From NCBI GenBank assembly GCA_023244865.1, contig JAHFLM010000014.1, positions 1-15,195 on the forward strand: a DNA stretch of 15,195 nucleotides, in the 5' to 3' direction. Below the pieces are notes generated by a model. That model did no database searches and was not told the DNA's origin. It saw only the letters and a list, made by a program, of their open reading frames with translations. This document shows positions 7,655 to 12,887 of the stretch, piece by piece (the stretch's first letter is position 1; each line of letters starts with the position of its first letter). The stretch is from Candidatus Harrisonbacteria bacterium. GTDB lineage: Bacteria > Patescibacteriota > Minisyncoccia > UBA6257 > UBA11618. Made by a program: the position numbers and the translations under genes.

Positions 7655-7688
7655 AAAACTTTCTAAAAAACGAATAAAACTAAATAAC

Positions 7689-7717
7689 AACAAAGGCGCC
7701 CCGGTGGCGCCTTTGTT
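7689..7717 (-). terminator. Strong hairpin terminator between two surface-protein genes
   Basis: A perfect 12-bp stem, AACAAAGGCGCC (7689-7700) and GGCGCCTTTGTT (7706-7717), has the loop CCGGT. On the minus strand it follows the gene ending at 7765 and precedes the pilin-like gene. The T-run is broken (TTTGTTGTTATTT), so it may be leaky. Confidence 0.65.
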
Positions 7718-7764
7718 GCGTACTGATTACTATAGTATTTAACTTACTAACACCTATTAGGGCA

Positions 7765-8814
7765 TTAAGAGATAATATTAACTGTTAAAGTAGTATTAGT
7801 AACTTGAGTAGAGGCATTTGACGCAGAGAAAGTCAGAGTATAAACACCTGTTGCGTTATATGCATGAGAGAAGCTTGCGGTCGAATCATTGTTAGGAGCA
7901 GCAAAAGTTGCACCTGGATTTGTCGCGTAATTCACCTCATCTCCGAAACGAACTGAGTAAGTAATAGAACCGGCCATAGAATCATTAGCTGCCAATGTCC
8001 AAACACCAGCTTGGCCAATGTGTAATGAAGTTGGTCCTGAAATACTAGTAATAGTAGGAGCTGGGTTGGTTACCAAATTTCCTAAATCACGAATAGCATA
8101 AGCAGATATCACATTACCCTGTTGATAACCAGAAATACTAAGAGTATCTCCCACTACCAAACTTGAGAATGAAACACTTACATTATTTTTGTTCCACAAA
8201 ACGGTTGTCGCACTTACATTAATGTTCTGAGTAACACCATTGCCATAAACAGTAAGGGTGGCTGGCAAAAAAGGACTTGAGATACCACTTACTGTGACAT
8301 TGTTAATTTGCACTAAGTTAGTAACGCTTGGCTTCGATAAATCTCTAATTATTAACGCTTCCACGCCATTAGTATTTCCATCACGGAAACCAAAAACGTT
8401 TAATCTATCACCAAGAGTAACCTGACCAACGTCCATTCTCATACGATTATTCAAAAGCAAAATCGTATCAGAAGCCACTCTTAAGTTGTATACTTTATTA
8501 CTAAGATTCATGAAACAAGGATGATAAGCTTGGCTAGATTCGGTGTCATATTTAAGACAAGCAAAATCTTGATTAGCTAAAGCCGTAATCACCACTGGCA
8601 ATCCAGTTGTTGCAGAATTCTGAATAGAACTCACTCTTAAGTTGTAAAGCTGCAAAATATCGTCGTTAGCTCTATTACCATCCCACAAATAAGATGAAGG
8701 AGAGCTGATTCCTGTATTCGTTGACTGTGAGTCAGCCTTAGCTATAGCGCCGATTGAAACAATGGCCACAATAACCAAGACACTACCCACGATTGAATTG
8801 ATATATTTTTTCAT
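7765..8814 (-). CDS. Exported protein with two DUF5666-like repeats and a PKD-like domain
   Basis: The start is taken at the ATG at 8814, because a signal peptide begins there (MKKYINSIVGSVLVIVAIVS, cleavage near AKADS, residues 26-29). A longer frame to 8898 would add 28 residues without a signal. The 349-residue product has two related beta domains, about 55-160 and 167-246. Each ends with the pattern GD.L.V.G...GN...A..IRDL, as in DUF5666-type OB/beta repeats. A PKD-like domain follows, 252-349 (APTITSISGPTSLHIGQAGVWTL, then FSHAYNATGVYTLTFSA). Cys86 and Cys100 could form a disulfide. The likely place is the cell surface; no enzymatic motif is seen. The C-terminal domain resembles that of the next gene downstream, which suggests an ancestral duplication or a shared binding role. 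Confidence 0.82.
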   Translation of the reverse strand: MKKYINSIVGSVLVIVAIVSIGAIAKADSQSTNTGISSPSSYLWDGNRANDDILQLYNLRVSSIQNSATTGLPVVITALANQDFACLKYDTESSQAYHPCFMNLSNKVYNLRVASDTILLLNNRMRMDVGQVTLGDRLNVFGFRDGNTNGVEALIIRDLSKPSVTNLVQINNVTVSGISSPFLPATLTVYGNGVTQNINVSATTVLWNKNNVSVSFSSLVVGDTLSISGYQQGNVISAYAIRDLGNLVTNPAPTITSISGPTSLHIGQAGVWTLAANDSMAGSITYSVRFGDEVNYATNPGATFAAPNNDSTASFSHAYNATGVYTLTFSASNASTQVTNTTLTVNIIS

Positions 8815-8835
8815 AATTTTTTTTAAATAAATGCT

Positions 8836-8867
8836 TTTATATAAATCGACCCTTTGCGAATCTCGCA
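8836..8867 (-). promoter_or_regulatory. -10 box with a palindrome upstream, before the DUF5666/PKD gene
   Basis: On the minus strand TATAAA (8836-8841) lies 21 bases before the ATG at 8814. No sigma70 -35 is present; instead a perfect palindrome, TGCGA-ATC-TCGCA (8855-8867), covers the -35 position. This could be an operator or activator site. The assignment as a promoter is tentative. Confidence 0.35.
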
Positions 8868-8927
8868 CATTATTATGAGGTGAAGCCGCAACAACCAATA
8901 AGATATTACAAAAATTTTATTACAAAA

Positions 8928-8961
8928 ACTAAAAACCTCAGTTCACACTGAGGTTTTTAGT
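8928..8961 (-). terminator. Terminator overlapping the stop codon of the 75-residue protein gene
   Basis: A perfect 14-bp stem, ACTAAAAACCTCAG (8928-8941) with CTGAGGTTTTTAGT (8948-8961), is followed on the minus strand by further T residues. The first base of the stem, in transcript order, is the last base of the TAA stop codon. Confidence 0.85.
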
Positions 8962-9188
8962 TAATATCCATTCCCACCCGTAGTCGTAGTTGTTGTACTT
9001 GAATTAGCCGGCACTTGAAGCACTATGGTCGCCGGATCATTTTGTCTGACCAAATTATTATTAATTACTGGCAATGCATAAACAAAGAATACGGAGATCA
9101 AACCAATCGTAATAATAACCCCCAAGATTATTCCCAAACCCATTTCCGCACTTTCCCCATTTTCGGGGTTATTTATTTTCTGAACCAT
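8961..9188 (-). CDS. Small one-helix membrane protein (75 aa)
   Basis: The protein has a short hydrophilic N-terminus (MVQKINNPENGESAEMG), one membrane helix (about 17-40) and a Thr-rich outer tail ending SSTTTTTTGGNGY. I do not recognise a family; small one-helix proteins with a Thr/Gly tail are frequent in Patescibacteria. It starts 14 bases after the stop of the FN3 gene and ends at a strong terminator, so it is most likely co-transcribed with the FN3 protein and perhaps the sigma gene. It could be a membrane partner or anchor for the FN3 protein; this is inference from position only. No Shine-Dalgarno site is seen before the ATG. Confidence 0.72.
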   Translation of the reverse strand: MVQKINNPENGESAEMGLGIILGVIITIGLISVFFVYALPVINNNLVRQNDPATIVLQVPANSSTTTTTTGGNGY

Positions 9189-9202
9189 ATAATAATATTT
9201 AT

Positions 9203-10294
9203 TTAATTAGCCTTTGTCTTAAAAGATAAGTTAGCACCACGAGTCGTCCCTAAATCATTTCTCGTTACAATTCTAAAATAATAAGTCGTATTAGATTTAA
9301 GATTTGAAATATCAGTCTTTGCTGAAACTTCATTCATTCCAGAGCCAACAGCCACCCGATCAGTCGTCTTAACGAGTAATGAACCTAAAAGCGAATCTGT
9401 CCCATATTCAAACCAATAACTAGACTCCGCGCTATTTGGATTCACCGCACCTCGCAAAGTCGCAGTTGATTTACCAATATTACTAGCATTATTAGTCATC
9501 GCTGTTGGTGCAGTCGCAGTCAACGGCCCGACCGTCTTAAAGTTTAAAGTTGTGCCATTAACCGTTCCAAATTTATTTTGAGCGTTTAATCTAAAATAAT
9601 AATTCTTCATTGGATCAAGATCTAGAAGCGCAATCGAAACATTCATCCTGCTCTCATTTTCTGCCACAGACGCAAAAGCTGTAATATTTCCCAAATTAGG
9701 AGTTTCACCATATTCAAACCAATATTGCGTCACCGCCATATTAGCACTCACCTCACCCGTTAAATTAGCTCCTGTTCTTGAAATATTATTAGCCCCCAAA
9801 GTCTTAATCGTTGGAATCCCACCACTAAAAGGTAAATTACCAAGATTTGTAGTTCTAAAAGAATATTGCACACCCGAAACCTTGCCGTATTGATTTTCAG
9901 CCACCAAGTAAAAGTAATAAACTGTATTTTTTGCGAGTCCAGTTATATAAATAGGTGCTGGAATAGCGGCGTATCCCGAACCAATGGACTGACTAGTAGT
10001 CTTATATCCAAGATTTGGAGTCGCTCCATATTCATACCAATAGCTAGTGAAAACCCCATTCGGCACTACCGTACCTGTTACAACCACGGTTGTATCTGTT
10101 GGCGAAACATTAAAACTAGTTACGACTTTAGGCAATCCAGATTGCTTAACTTGAGTATTAGAGGTCACCGTAGTATTCGGAATTGTAGTATTAGTCGCCG
10201 GAGCCACATAGTTCGTAGTAGCATACCAAGCCAAACCCGCCACCGCCGCCACTCCAATAACCCATCCGATTATTACAGAATTATTATTTTTCAT
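9203..10294 (-). CDS. Membrane-anchored protein with three FN3-like repeats
   Basis: The 363-residue protein has an N-terminal hydrophobic segment (about 6-24) that serves as signal or anchor, a Thr/Asn-rich stalk (30-53), and three fibronectin type III-like repeats (about 55-148, 160-254, 262-360). Each repeat has the motif YW(Y/F)EYG (85-90, 191-196, 293-298) and a later YYF.L..(E/Q)N or YYFRIVTRND strand, then a closing (F/L).F(R/K)T. Such domains bind ligands or act as spacers on extracellular proteins. No catalytic domain is fused. It lies 40 bases after the sigma-factor gene on the same strand and 14 bases before the small membrane protein, so the three form a probable operon. The Thr-rich stalk suggests a surface-exposed filament or adhesin. 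Confidence 0.85.
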   Translation of the reverse strand: MKNNNSVIIGWVIGVAAVAGLAWYATTNYVAPATNTTIPNTTVTSNTQVKQSGLPKVVTSFNVSPTDTTVVVTGTVVPNGVFTSYWYEYGATPNLGYKTTSQSIGSGYAAIPAPIYITGLAKNTVYYFYLVAENQYGKVSGVQYSFRTTNLGNLPFSGGIPTIKTLGANNISRTGANLTGEVSANMAVTQYWFEYGETPNLGNITAFASVAENESRMNVSIALLDLDPMKNYYFRLNAQNKFGTVNGTTLNFKTVGPLTATAPTAMTNNASNIGKSTATLRGAVNPNSAESSYWFEYGTDSLLGSLLVKTTDRVAVGSGMNEVSAKTDISNLKSNTTYYFRIVTRNDLGTTRGANLSFKTKAN

Positions 10295-10334
10295 ATGAAA
10301 CTAAGCCGCCCCAAAGAAAAAAGAATTACAGTAA

Positions 10335-10844
10335 TTAAATATTGTGTAGTGTTTTAAGCATTTTCAACCCTCGATGGGCTTGTACCGCCATCGTATTTTT
10401 AGATTTCCCAGTAATAAGTGCCATCTCTTCCAAAGACAGATCTCGCAAATAACGCATCTTCATCACCTTTTGATATCTTTCTGGTAAGTTATTAATCAAA
10501 ATCATAGCGGACTTGCCATCTAAAACATTCATCACGCTTTCTGAATCATCATTACCCGGCTCAAATCCTTTTTCTAACAGCACATCTAAAGAAACAGTTT
10601 TCCGTTTTCTATATTCATCCACGATCAAATTATTAAGCACGTGGTAAAGAAAAGCCTTCATCGTGTCCACTCGGCCACCCTTAGCTAAATAAAGCCAAGT
10701 CTTCATGAAAGTATCCTGCACCAAACCCTCGCCCAAAGCTCGATCGTGAACCTTGAAAAAAGCATGCAAGTTGAGACCTTTTTGGTAAGCCTGAAAACCA
10801 GAAGTAAACATAGCTCGTTGTTGCAGTTCTTGTCTGAATGTCAT
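10335..10844 (-). CDS. ECF-type sigma-70 family RNA polymerase sigma factor
   Basis: The ATG at 10844 is preferred; an upstream TTG at 10880 would add 12 residues that lie over a palindrome. The 169-residue protein has sigma region 2 (about 27-82), including LVQDTFMKTWLYLAKG and the -10-binding helix AFLYHVLNNLIVDEYRKRK. It also has region 4 (about 115-166), with LPERYQKVMKMRYLRDLSLEEMA and the helix-turn-helix ITGKSKNTMAVQAHRGLKML, which would bind the -35 element. Regions 1 and 3 are absent, which is the ECF (group 4) layout. It should direct RNA polymerase to a small regulon, most simply the surface-protein genes next to it. No anti-sigma gene is visible, so control may be transcriptional or through another locus. 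Confidence 0.92.
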   Translation of the reverse strand: MTFRQELQQRAMFTSGFQAYQKGLNLHAFFKVHDRALGEGLVQDTFMKTWLYLAKGGRVDTMKAFLYHVLNNLIVDEYRKRKTVSLDVLLEKGFEPGNDDSESVMNVLDGKSAMILINNLPERYQKVMKMRYLRDLSLEEMALITGKSKNTMAVQAHRGLKMLKTLHNI

Positions 10845-10880
10845 TCTATTTTTTTGTTTAGAGTTATTAAAATACACCAA

Positions 10881-11142
10881 AGCCAGACTTTTTTAGTCTG
10901 TTGTGTGCTAATTACAATCACACTCTAGATAATGAGAGTAAAATCAGGTACGTACATACCTACTACCTACCCGCTCACCTAAGCAAAACGGCCGCATCTG
11001 ATTTTCCTCTGTTTAGTTGCACCCATAACAGCCTGGGTGCGATAAAAATAAAAATGGAGATATACGAAGACCGTAAACATATCATACGATAAATAGCTTG
11101 TCAAGTTTGAAATAGACTAGTCGTTATACCGTCTTCATTTGC
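10881..11142. promoter_or_regulatory. Divergent intergenic region with several inverted repeats
   Basis: This region lies between the sigma gene (minus) and the exported-protein gene (plus) and holds no convincing gene. It contains the palindrome CAGACT-N5-AGTCTG (10884-10900), the small inverted repeat AGGTA-N6-TACCT (10946-10961), a hairpin GCACCCA/TGGGTGC (11019-11025 and 11034-11040), and a possible -35 TTGTCA (11098-11103) without a well-spaced -10. An imperfect inverted pair, GAAGACCGTAAAC (11066-11078) and GTTATACCGTCTTC (11123-11136), brackets the plus-strand promoter area. These are plausible regulator sites for a sigma-controlled locus. Confidence 0.4.
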
Positions 11143-11664
11143 ATGAAAAAATATCTCCGCCTCTCACAAAAAAATATTCAGATACAAAGTGTTTTCTTTA
11201 TTTTAATATTTTGCCTCACATTATTTTCTGCCAAAAGCGGCTTCTTACATCGAGCTTATGCCGAAGCATCAGTTCATAAACCCATTAGCGCTCCGGTAAT
11301 CGAGGTTTCCCTAGCTAAAAACCCCTTCTTAGCTAAAATAAATCCTGAAGACGCGATAGCTGCCGGATCTCCTTCTATAAAAATCCCCATGCTAGAAATT
11401 CATGTTGCGAACACCGGCGCCACCCTTTTGCGAGGTGCTACCGTCACCGCCATAGAAGATAATATTATCCATGTCACAACTACTTGGAACGAGGTTAATT
11501 TAAATTGGTCAATAAAAACTAAATTTTTTACCAACTTCCTCACAAACAAAGGTAAAAAGGCGGCCTTAGGAGATATCAAAGTTGGAGATATACTCACAGT
11601 CACCGGCAAGTTAATAAGTGGTGGAATCGAACCAATAATCGAAGCCGAATTTATTAGAAAATAA
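11143..11664 (+). CDS. Secreted protein with a DUF5666-like beta domain
   Basis: The 173-residue protein has a long signal peptide (1-40: basic start, hydrophobic core VFFILIFCLTLFSA, cleavage near AYA-EA). The mature part has a short spacer and a beta domain about 92-172: RGATVTAIEDNIIHVTT, then GDIKVGDILTVTGKLISGGIEPIIEAEFIRK. The G.I.VGD.L.VTGK...G..I.A..IR pattern matches the DUF5666-like repeats of the protein at 7765-8814. This suggests that both genes flanking the sigma gene encode parts of the same surface system. No anchor is seen, so it may be secreted or bound through partners. The PAS gene follows 42 bases later on the same strand but has its own -10 box. Confidence 0.78.
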   Translation: MKKYLRLSQKNIQIQSVFFILIFCLTLFSAKSGFLHRAYAEASVHKPISAPVIEVSLAKNPFLAKINPEDAIAAGSPSIKIPMLEIHVANTGATLLRGATVTAIEDNIIHVTTTWNEVNLNWSIKTKFFTNFLTNKGKKAALGDIKVGDILTVTGKLISGGIEPIIEAEFIRK

Positions 11665-11694
11665 ATTCTTGTAATGCTTTAGTGGGTGGAACGG

Positions 11695-11700
11695 CTTAAT
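11695..11700 (+). promoter_or_regulatory. -10 box for the PAS protein gene
   Basis: CTTAAT (four of six) ends six bases before the ATG at 11707, again the spacing expected for a leaderless transcript. The hexamer is weak, so this is a tentative call. Confidence 0.3.
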
Positions 11701-11706
11701 TGTAGT

Positions 11707-12291
11707 ATGGAAAAAAACAAAGAATCAAAAATGGATCATGGTAGGGCATTTAAAAATAATTTTATCGAACATTTATGGGAAAAAAGCTGGGCTTATATTA
11801 AAACCGTAGTGGATGTCATGACCGAACCAATTTTAATTCTCGACAAAGATCTTCGCGTCATGGCCGCCAATGAAGCTTTCTATAAAACCTTCAAAGTTGA
11901 AGCTAAAGATACAGAAAATAAAATCGTCTACGAACTTGGCAACGGCCAGTGGGACATCCCAGCTCTCAAAAACTTGCTCAAAGATATTATTCCTAAAAAT
12001 ACTTATTTTAAAGGCTTTAACGTCAACCATGAATTTCCGTTAATTGGCCGCAAAATCATCATCCTCAACGCTCGCCAACTTCACTCTAAAGAAAAAATAG
12101 ACCTAAAAACAATTTCGCCAATGATTCTTTTAGCCATGGAAGACGTGACCGAAATGATGACCGTCGCCGAAATCTTCGCCTCTCATACTAACGAAATAAA
12201 ATTTAAATTAGATCAACGCACCAAAGCCCTAGAAAGCCATACTCAAAAATTACAAAAGGCTATGGATGAACTAAAGAATAGAACGGTCTAA
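11707..12291 (+). CDS. Stand-alone PAS-domain protein with C-terminal coiled coil
   Basis: The ATG at 11707 is preferred over the in-frame GTG at 11686, which would add seven residues. The 194-residue protein is soluble. A PAS domain spans about 33-148: VVDVMTEPILILDKDLRVMAANEAFYKTF, then KIVYELGNGQWDIPALKNLL, and ILLAMEDVTEM as the last strand. The ELGNGQWDIP.L block is the form found in PAS modules attached to CheR-type methyltransferases and hybrid kinases. No kinase, cyclase or methyltransferase domain follows; instead residues about 158-190 form a charged coiled coil. It may be a sensor that acts through protein contacts, or a remnant of a larger sensor. It is near the sigma-controlled locus, but any link is inference. 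Confidence 0.85.
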   Translation: MEKNKESKMDHGRAFKNNFIEHLWEKSWAYIKTVVDVMTEPILILDKDLRVMAANEAFYKTFKVEAKDTENKIVYELGNGQWDIPALKNLLKDIIPKNTYFKGFNVNHEFPLIGRKIIILNARQLHSKEKIDLKTISPMILLAMEDVTEMMTVAEIFASHTNEIKFKLDQRTKALESHTQKLQKAMDELKNRTV

Positions 12292-12304
12292 CATCACCTA
12301 AGAT

Positions 12305-12340
12305 AAATAAAATCACCAGTAAAAACTGGTGATTTTATTT
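12305..12340. terminator. Long perfect hairpin terminator
   Basis: A 16-bp perfect stem, AAATAAAATCACCAGT (12305-12320) with ACTGGTGATTTTATTT (12325-12340), has an AAAA loop. It ends the PAS gene. Read on the minus strand it can also end the transcript from tRNA-Ala. Confidence 0.85.
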
Positions 12341-12341
12341 G

Positions 12342-12361
12342 TGTGGACTGGAGGGGTTTCG
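12342..12361 (-). repeat. Duplicated 3' end of tRNA-Ala (20-base direct repeat)
   Basis: The 20 bases at 12342-12361 are identical to 12447-12466, which hold part of the T arm, the 3' acceptor strand and two downstream bases of tRNA-Ala. The copy lies downstream of the intact tRNA, 85 bases away, as in the attL/attR layout of elements that integrate into a tRNA 3' end. Confidence 0.75.
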
Positions 12362-12397
12362 GTCACGGATAATTTTCTGCTGAAAATTTCCGCGACC
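12361..12397. repeat. Long imperfect hairpin between the tRNA-Ala repeats
   Basis: GGTC-A-CGGA-T-AATTTTC (12361-12377) pairs with GAAAATT-TCCG-C-GACC (12382-12397), with one mismatch, one bulge and a TGCT loop. It is not followed by a T-run, so it is not a typical terminator. Confidence 0.6.
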
Positions 12398-12399
12398 CC

Positions 12400-12419
12400 G
12401 GCTCGGCACCAGCCGTGCC
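12400..12419. repeat. GC-rich hairpin between the tRNA-Ala repeats
   Basis: GGCTCGGC (12400-12407) pairs with GCCGTGCC (12412-12419) with one T-T mismatch and an ACCA loop. It is much more GC-rich than the surroundings, which suggests a transferred or REP-like unit. Confidence 0.6.
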
Positions 12420-12448
12420 TGCGCCTTTCTCAACCCTTCTTTTTTATG

Positions 12449-12521
12449 TGGACTGGAGGGGTTTCGAACCCCTCGCCTCTACTATGCCATAGTAGCGCTC
12501 TACCAAATGAGCTACCAGCCC
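12449..12521 (-). tRNA. tRNA-Ala (anticodon GGC)
   Basis: The 73-nt cloverleaf is complete. The acceptor GGGCTGG pairs with CCAGTCC and contains the G3-U70 pair that defines alanine tRNA. The D arm is GCTC...GAGC. The anticodon stem is CTACT/AGTAG around the loop ATGGCAT, giving GGC. The T arm is GAGGGG-TTCGAA-ACCCCTC-like, with the normal TTCGA loop. The discriminator is A73, and the following bases are CAT, so CCA is added after transcription. It is transcribed away from tRNA-Arg; its leader contains the REP-like unit with three AGCCCTT copies. Confidence 0.95.
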
Positions 12522-12566
12522 TTCGACTTCGCTCAGGACAAGCCCTTTTATTCGGGATTAGCCCTT
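12517..12566. repeat. REP-like unit with three AGCCCTT direct repeats
   Basis: AGCCCTT occurs at 12517-12523, 12541-12547 and 12560-12566. Between the first two lies CGACTTCGCTCAGGACA, which resembles the TCCTGAGC...GTCGAAGGG repeat that I recall in many bacterial intergenic regions. The first copy overlaps the 5' end of tRNA-Ala, so this unit forms most of the precursor leader. Confidence 0.5.
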
Positions 12567-12593
12567 TAAAATGCGGTGGTAATATTATATAAT
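12565..12593 (+). promoter_or_regulatory. Promoter of the tRNA-Arg/tRNA-Ser operon
   Basis: TTTAAA (12565-12570, four of six), a 17-base spacer and a perfect TATAAT (12588-12593). The predicted start near 12600 lies 18 bases before tRNA-Arg. Confidence 0.7.
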
Positions 12594-12611
12594 ACTTTTC
12601 AGTTTATTCAA
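12584..12611 (-). promoter_or_regulatory. Divergent promoter of tRNA-Ala, sharing -10 bases
   Basis: On the minus strand TTGAAT (12606-12611), a 16-base spacer and a perfect TATAAT (12584-12589). This -10 overlaps the plus-strand -10 by two bases within the palindrome ATTATATAAT (12584-12593), so the two promoters cannot easily be open at the same time. Confidence 0.65.
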
Positions 12612-12617
12612 GGTTTT

Positions 12618-12689
12618 GCCCCGGTAGCTCAATGGATAGAGCAGATCCGTCCTAAGGATAAGATCTGGGTTCGATTCCTGGTCGGGGCA
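12618..12689 (+). tRNA. tRNA-Arg (anticodon CCT)
   Basis: The acceptor GCCCCGG pairs with TCGGGGC, with discriminator A73. The D arm is GCTC-AATGGATA-GAGC, including the A20 expected for arginine tRNA. The anticodon loop is GTCCTAA in the stem GATCC/GGATA (the first pair is G-A, a mismatch), giving CCT for AGG. The T arm is CTGGG-TTCGATT-CCTGG with two G-U pairs. The variable loop has only four bases. CCA is not encoded (the next bases are CAT). tRNA-Ser begins four bases after its end. Confidence 0.92.
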
Positions 12690-12693
12690 CATT

Positions 12694-12780
12694 GGAAAGG
12701 TGGCCGAGAGGTTTAAGGCGCCGCTCTCGAAAAGCGGTTGGGGGGAAACCTCCTCGTGGGTTCAAATCCCACCCTTTCCG
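12694..12780 (+). tRNA. tRNA-Ser (anticodon CGA)
   Basis: The 87-nt length includes the long variable arm typical of serine (TTGGGGGGAAACCTCCTCG region). The acceptor GGAAAGG pairs with CCTTTCC, with discriminator G73. The anticodon stem CCGCT/AGCGG holds the loop CTCGAAA, giving CGA for UCG. The T arm is GTGGG-TTCAAAT-CCCAC. CCA is not encoded. It is co-transcribed with tRNA-Arg and followed directly by a terminator. Confidence 0.95.
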
Positions 12781-12781
12781 C

Positions 12782-12815
12782 AAATAAAAATAGCCTTAAA
12801 AGGCTGTTTTTATTT
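12782..12815 (+). terminator. Terminator of the tRNA-Arg/tRNA-Ser operon
   Basis: AAATAAAAATAGCC (12782-12795) pairs with GGCTGTTTTTATTT (12802-12815), with one T-G pair and a TTAAAA loop. It lies one base after tRNA-Ser. Confidence 0.85.
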
Positions 12816-12817
12816 AA

Positions 12818-12845
12818 TTCCTTCGAAGCCTTGGCGCAGAAGGAA
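12818..12845. repeat. Short REP-like palindrome
   Basis: TTCCTTC (12818-12824) pairs with GAAGGAA (12839-12845) around a 14-base GC-rich centre (CGAAGCC TTGGCGC region). There is no T-run, and it sits between two terminators, so it is more likely a scattered repeat than a terminator. Confidence 0.4.
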
Positions 12846-12858
12846 CTCCTTATAAAAA

Positions 12859-12882
12859 AGCCACCGGCGCTTACCGGTGGCT
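12859..12882 (-). terminator. Terminator of the ADP-ribosylglycohydrolase gene
   Basis: AGCCACCGG (12859-12867) pairs with CCGGTGGCT (12874-12882) around six bases. The minus-strand reading ends in TTTTTT, five bases after the stop codon at 12888. Confidence 0.88.
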
Positions 12883-12887
12883 CAACT

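Noticed and set aside
8815..8898. Longer start for the DUF5666/PKD protein at 8898
   Set aside because: The signal peptide begins at the ATG at 8814. The extra 28 residues are polar and overlap the putative promoter and palindrome.
10845..10880. TTG start at 10880 for the sigma factor
   Set aside because: TTG is a weak start, and the added 12 residues match nothing in the family. The ATG at 10844 gives the normal ECF length.
10901..11092. 63-codon open frame in the divergent intergenic region
   Set aside because: It has no Shine-Dalgarno site and no recognisable sequence pattern, and it spans several inverted repeats. It is more likely regulatory DNA.
12329..12592. Plus-strand open frame of 87 codons across the tRNA-Ala region
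   Set aside because: It covers tRNA-Ala on the other strand, the duplicated tRNA end and REP-like DNA. The frame has no protein-like pattern.
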